DNA of 52,203 nucleotides. It comes from Flammeovirga aprica JL-4 (lineage in GTDB: Bacteria > Bacteroidota > Bacteroidia > Cytophagales > Flammeovirgaceae). Location of the stretch: assembly GCF_012844305.1 (NCBI RefSeq), contig NZ_JABANE010000062.1, forward strand, positions 1 through 52,203. The letters are read 5' to 3'. Position numbers and translations under genes: made by a program. Below, in pieces: positions 52,046 through 52,203 of the stretch. Numbering within the stretch: position 1 is the first letter of the stretch; each line of letters begins with the position of its first letter. Under the pieces are notes generated by a model, which worked only from the letters and a program-made list of their open reading frames with translations, ran no database searches and had not been told where the DNA came from.

Positions 52046-52203
52046 CACTCGCTTCTGGAAAATGAAGCACATTTAAACAGCGGTTTAAATGGAATAAAAA
52101 TCTGAAAAACAGATCATTGAACTTCGGTTCAGACGTTCTTTTGATGTAATGAAAAAGTAATTATAAGATCAGCGAAAGCGGATCCCAATTACAGTTAATT
52201 CTT
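52046..52203 (+). other. Probable rRNA operon leader
   Basis: Downstream of three tandem promoters the leader has no open frame. It contains GAAC-TTCG-GTTC, a UUCG-tetraloop hairpin at about 52119-52131, then GTTCTTTTGATGTAATG at about 52134-52150, which resembles the boxA-like antitermination region (GTTCTTTGACAT) that precedes 16S rRNA in many Bacteroidetes. The 16S gene itself would start just past the window end; this is inferred. Confidence 0.55.

Noticed and set aside
1..52203. tRNA genes
   Set aside because: No cloverleaf with GGTTCGAATCC-type T-arm was found on either strand by eye.

Overview
The window looks like a piece of the chromosome of a marine, polysaccharide-degrading member of the Bacteroidetes, probably a Cytophagales relative such as Flammeovirga (the genus is inferred, not tested). 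The evidence is the AT-rich composition, Bacteroidetes promoters of the TTG-N19-TAnnTTTG type, a SusC/SusD pair, a type IX secretion (T9SS) C-terminal domain, and six formylglycine-type sulfatases.

Layout. 1-70 is the 3' end of a group II intron inserted into a broken ankyrin-repeat gene (71-513, minus), followed by a small possible immunity-type protein (525-941, minus). 1866-25375 is a co-directional polysaccharide utilization locus (PUL 1): S1 sulfatase, GH144-like beta-1,2-glucanase, GH3, surface glycan-binding lipoprotein, SusC, SusD, second glycan-binding lipoprotein, sulfatase, a 7TM membrane sensor, two more sulfatases, and a lipoprotein GH3. GH144 with GH3 points to a beta-1,2-linked glucan. 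Four sulfatases in the same run suggest that the glycan is sulfated, a substrate for which I know no described PUL.

25679-27841 holds a DUF218 protein and a LruC-domain lipoprotein. 28088-43828 is a second carbohydrate locus of mixed orientation aimed at a sulfated galactan of the agar/porphyran type: beta-helix protein, two sulfatases, GH2 beta-galactosidase, GH86 with CBM6 and T9SS tail, GH16, and a DUF5060/TIM-barrel protein. It has no SusC/SusD of its own. 43985-51526 is general chromosome: a zinc-ribbon SDR protein, a GNAT acetyltransferase, a repeat-rich intergenic stretch, a ribbon-helix-helix protein, exonuclease I (sbcB) and a membrane protein. The last 600 bases carry three tandem strong promoters and a leader that probably feed an rRNA operon just beyond the window.

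Most unusual points. (1) The PUL 1 sensor (17375-19285) fuses a periplasmic 7TMR-DISM receptor, 7TM bundle and coiled coil to an IS1595-transposase-type zinc ribbon and helix-turn-helix without the nuclease domain. It looks like a membrane-tethered transcription factor built from a transposase DNA-binding end, and its gene is bracketed by TIR-like inverted repeats. (2) A 139-bp element of four palindromic hairpins occurs three times at exactly the same length, with compensatory changes in one stem; one copy is nested inside a miniature inverted-repeat element. All functional statements rest on motif recognition by eye; no database search was possible.
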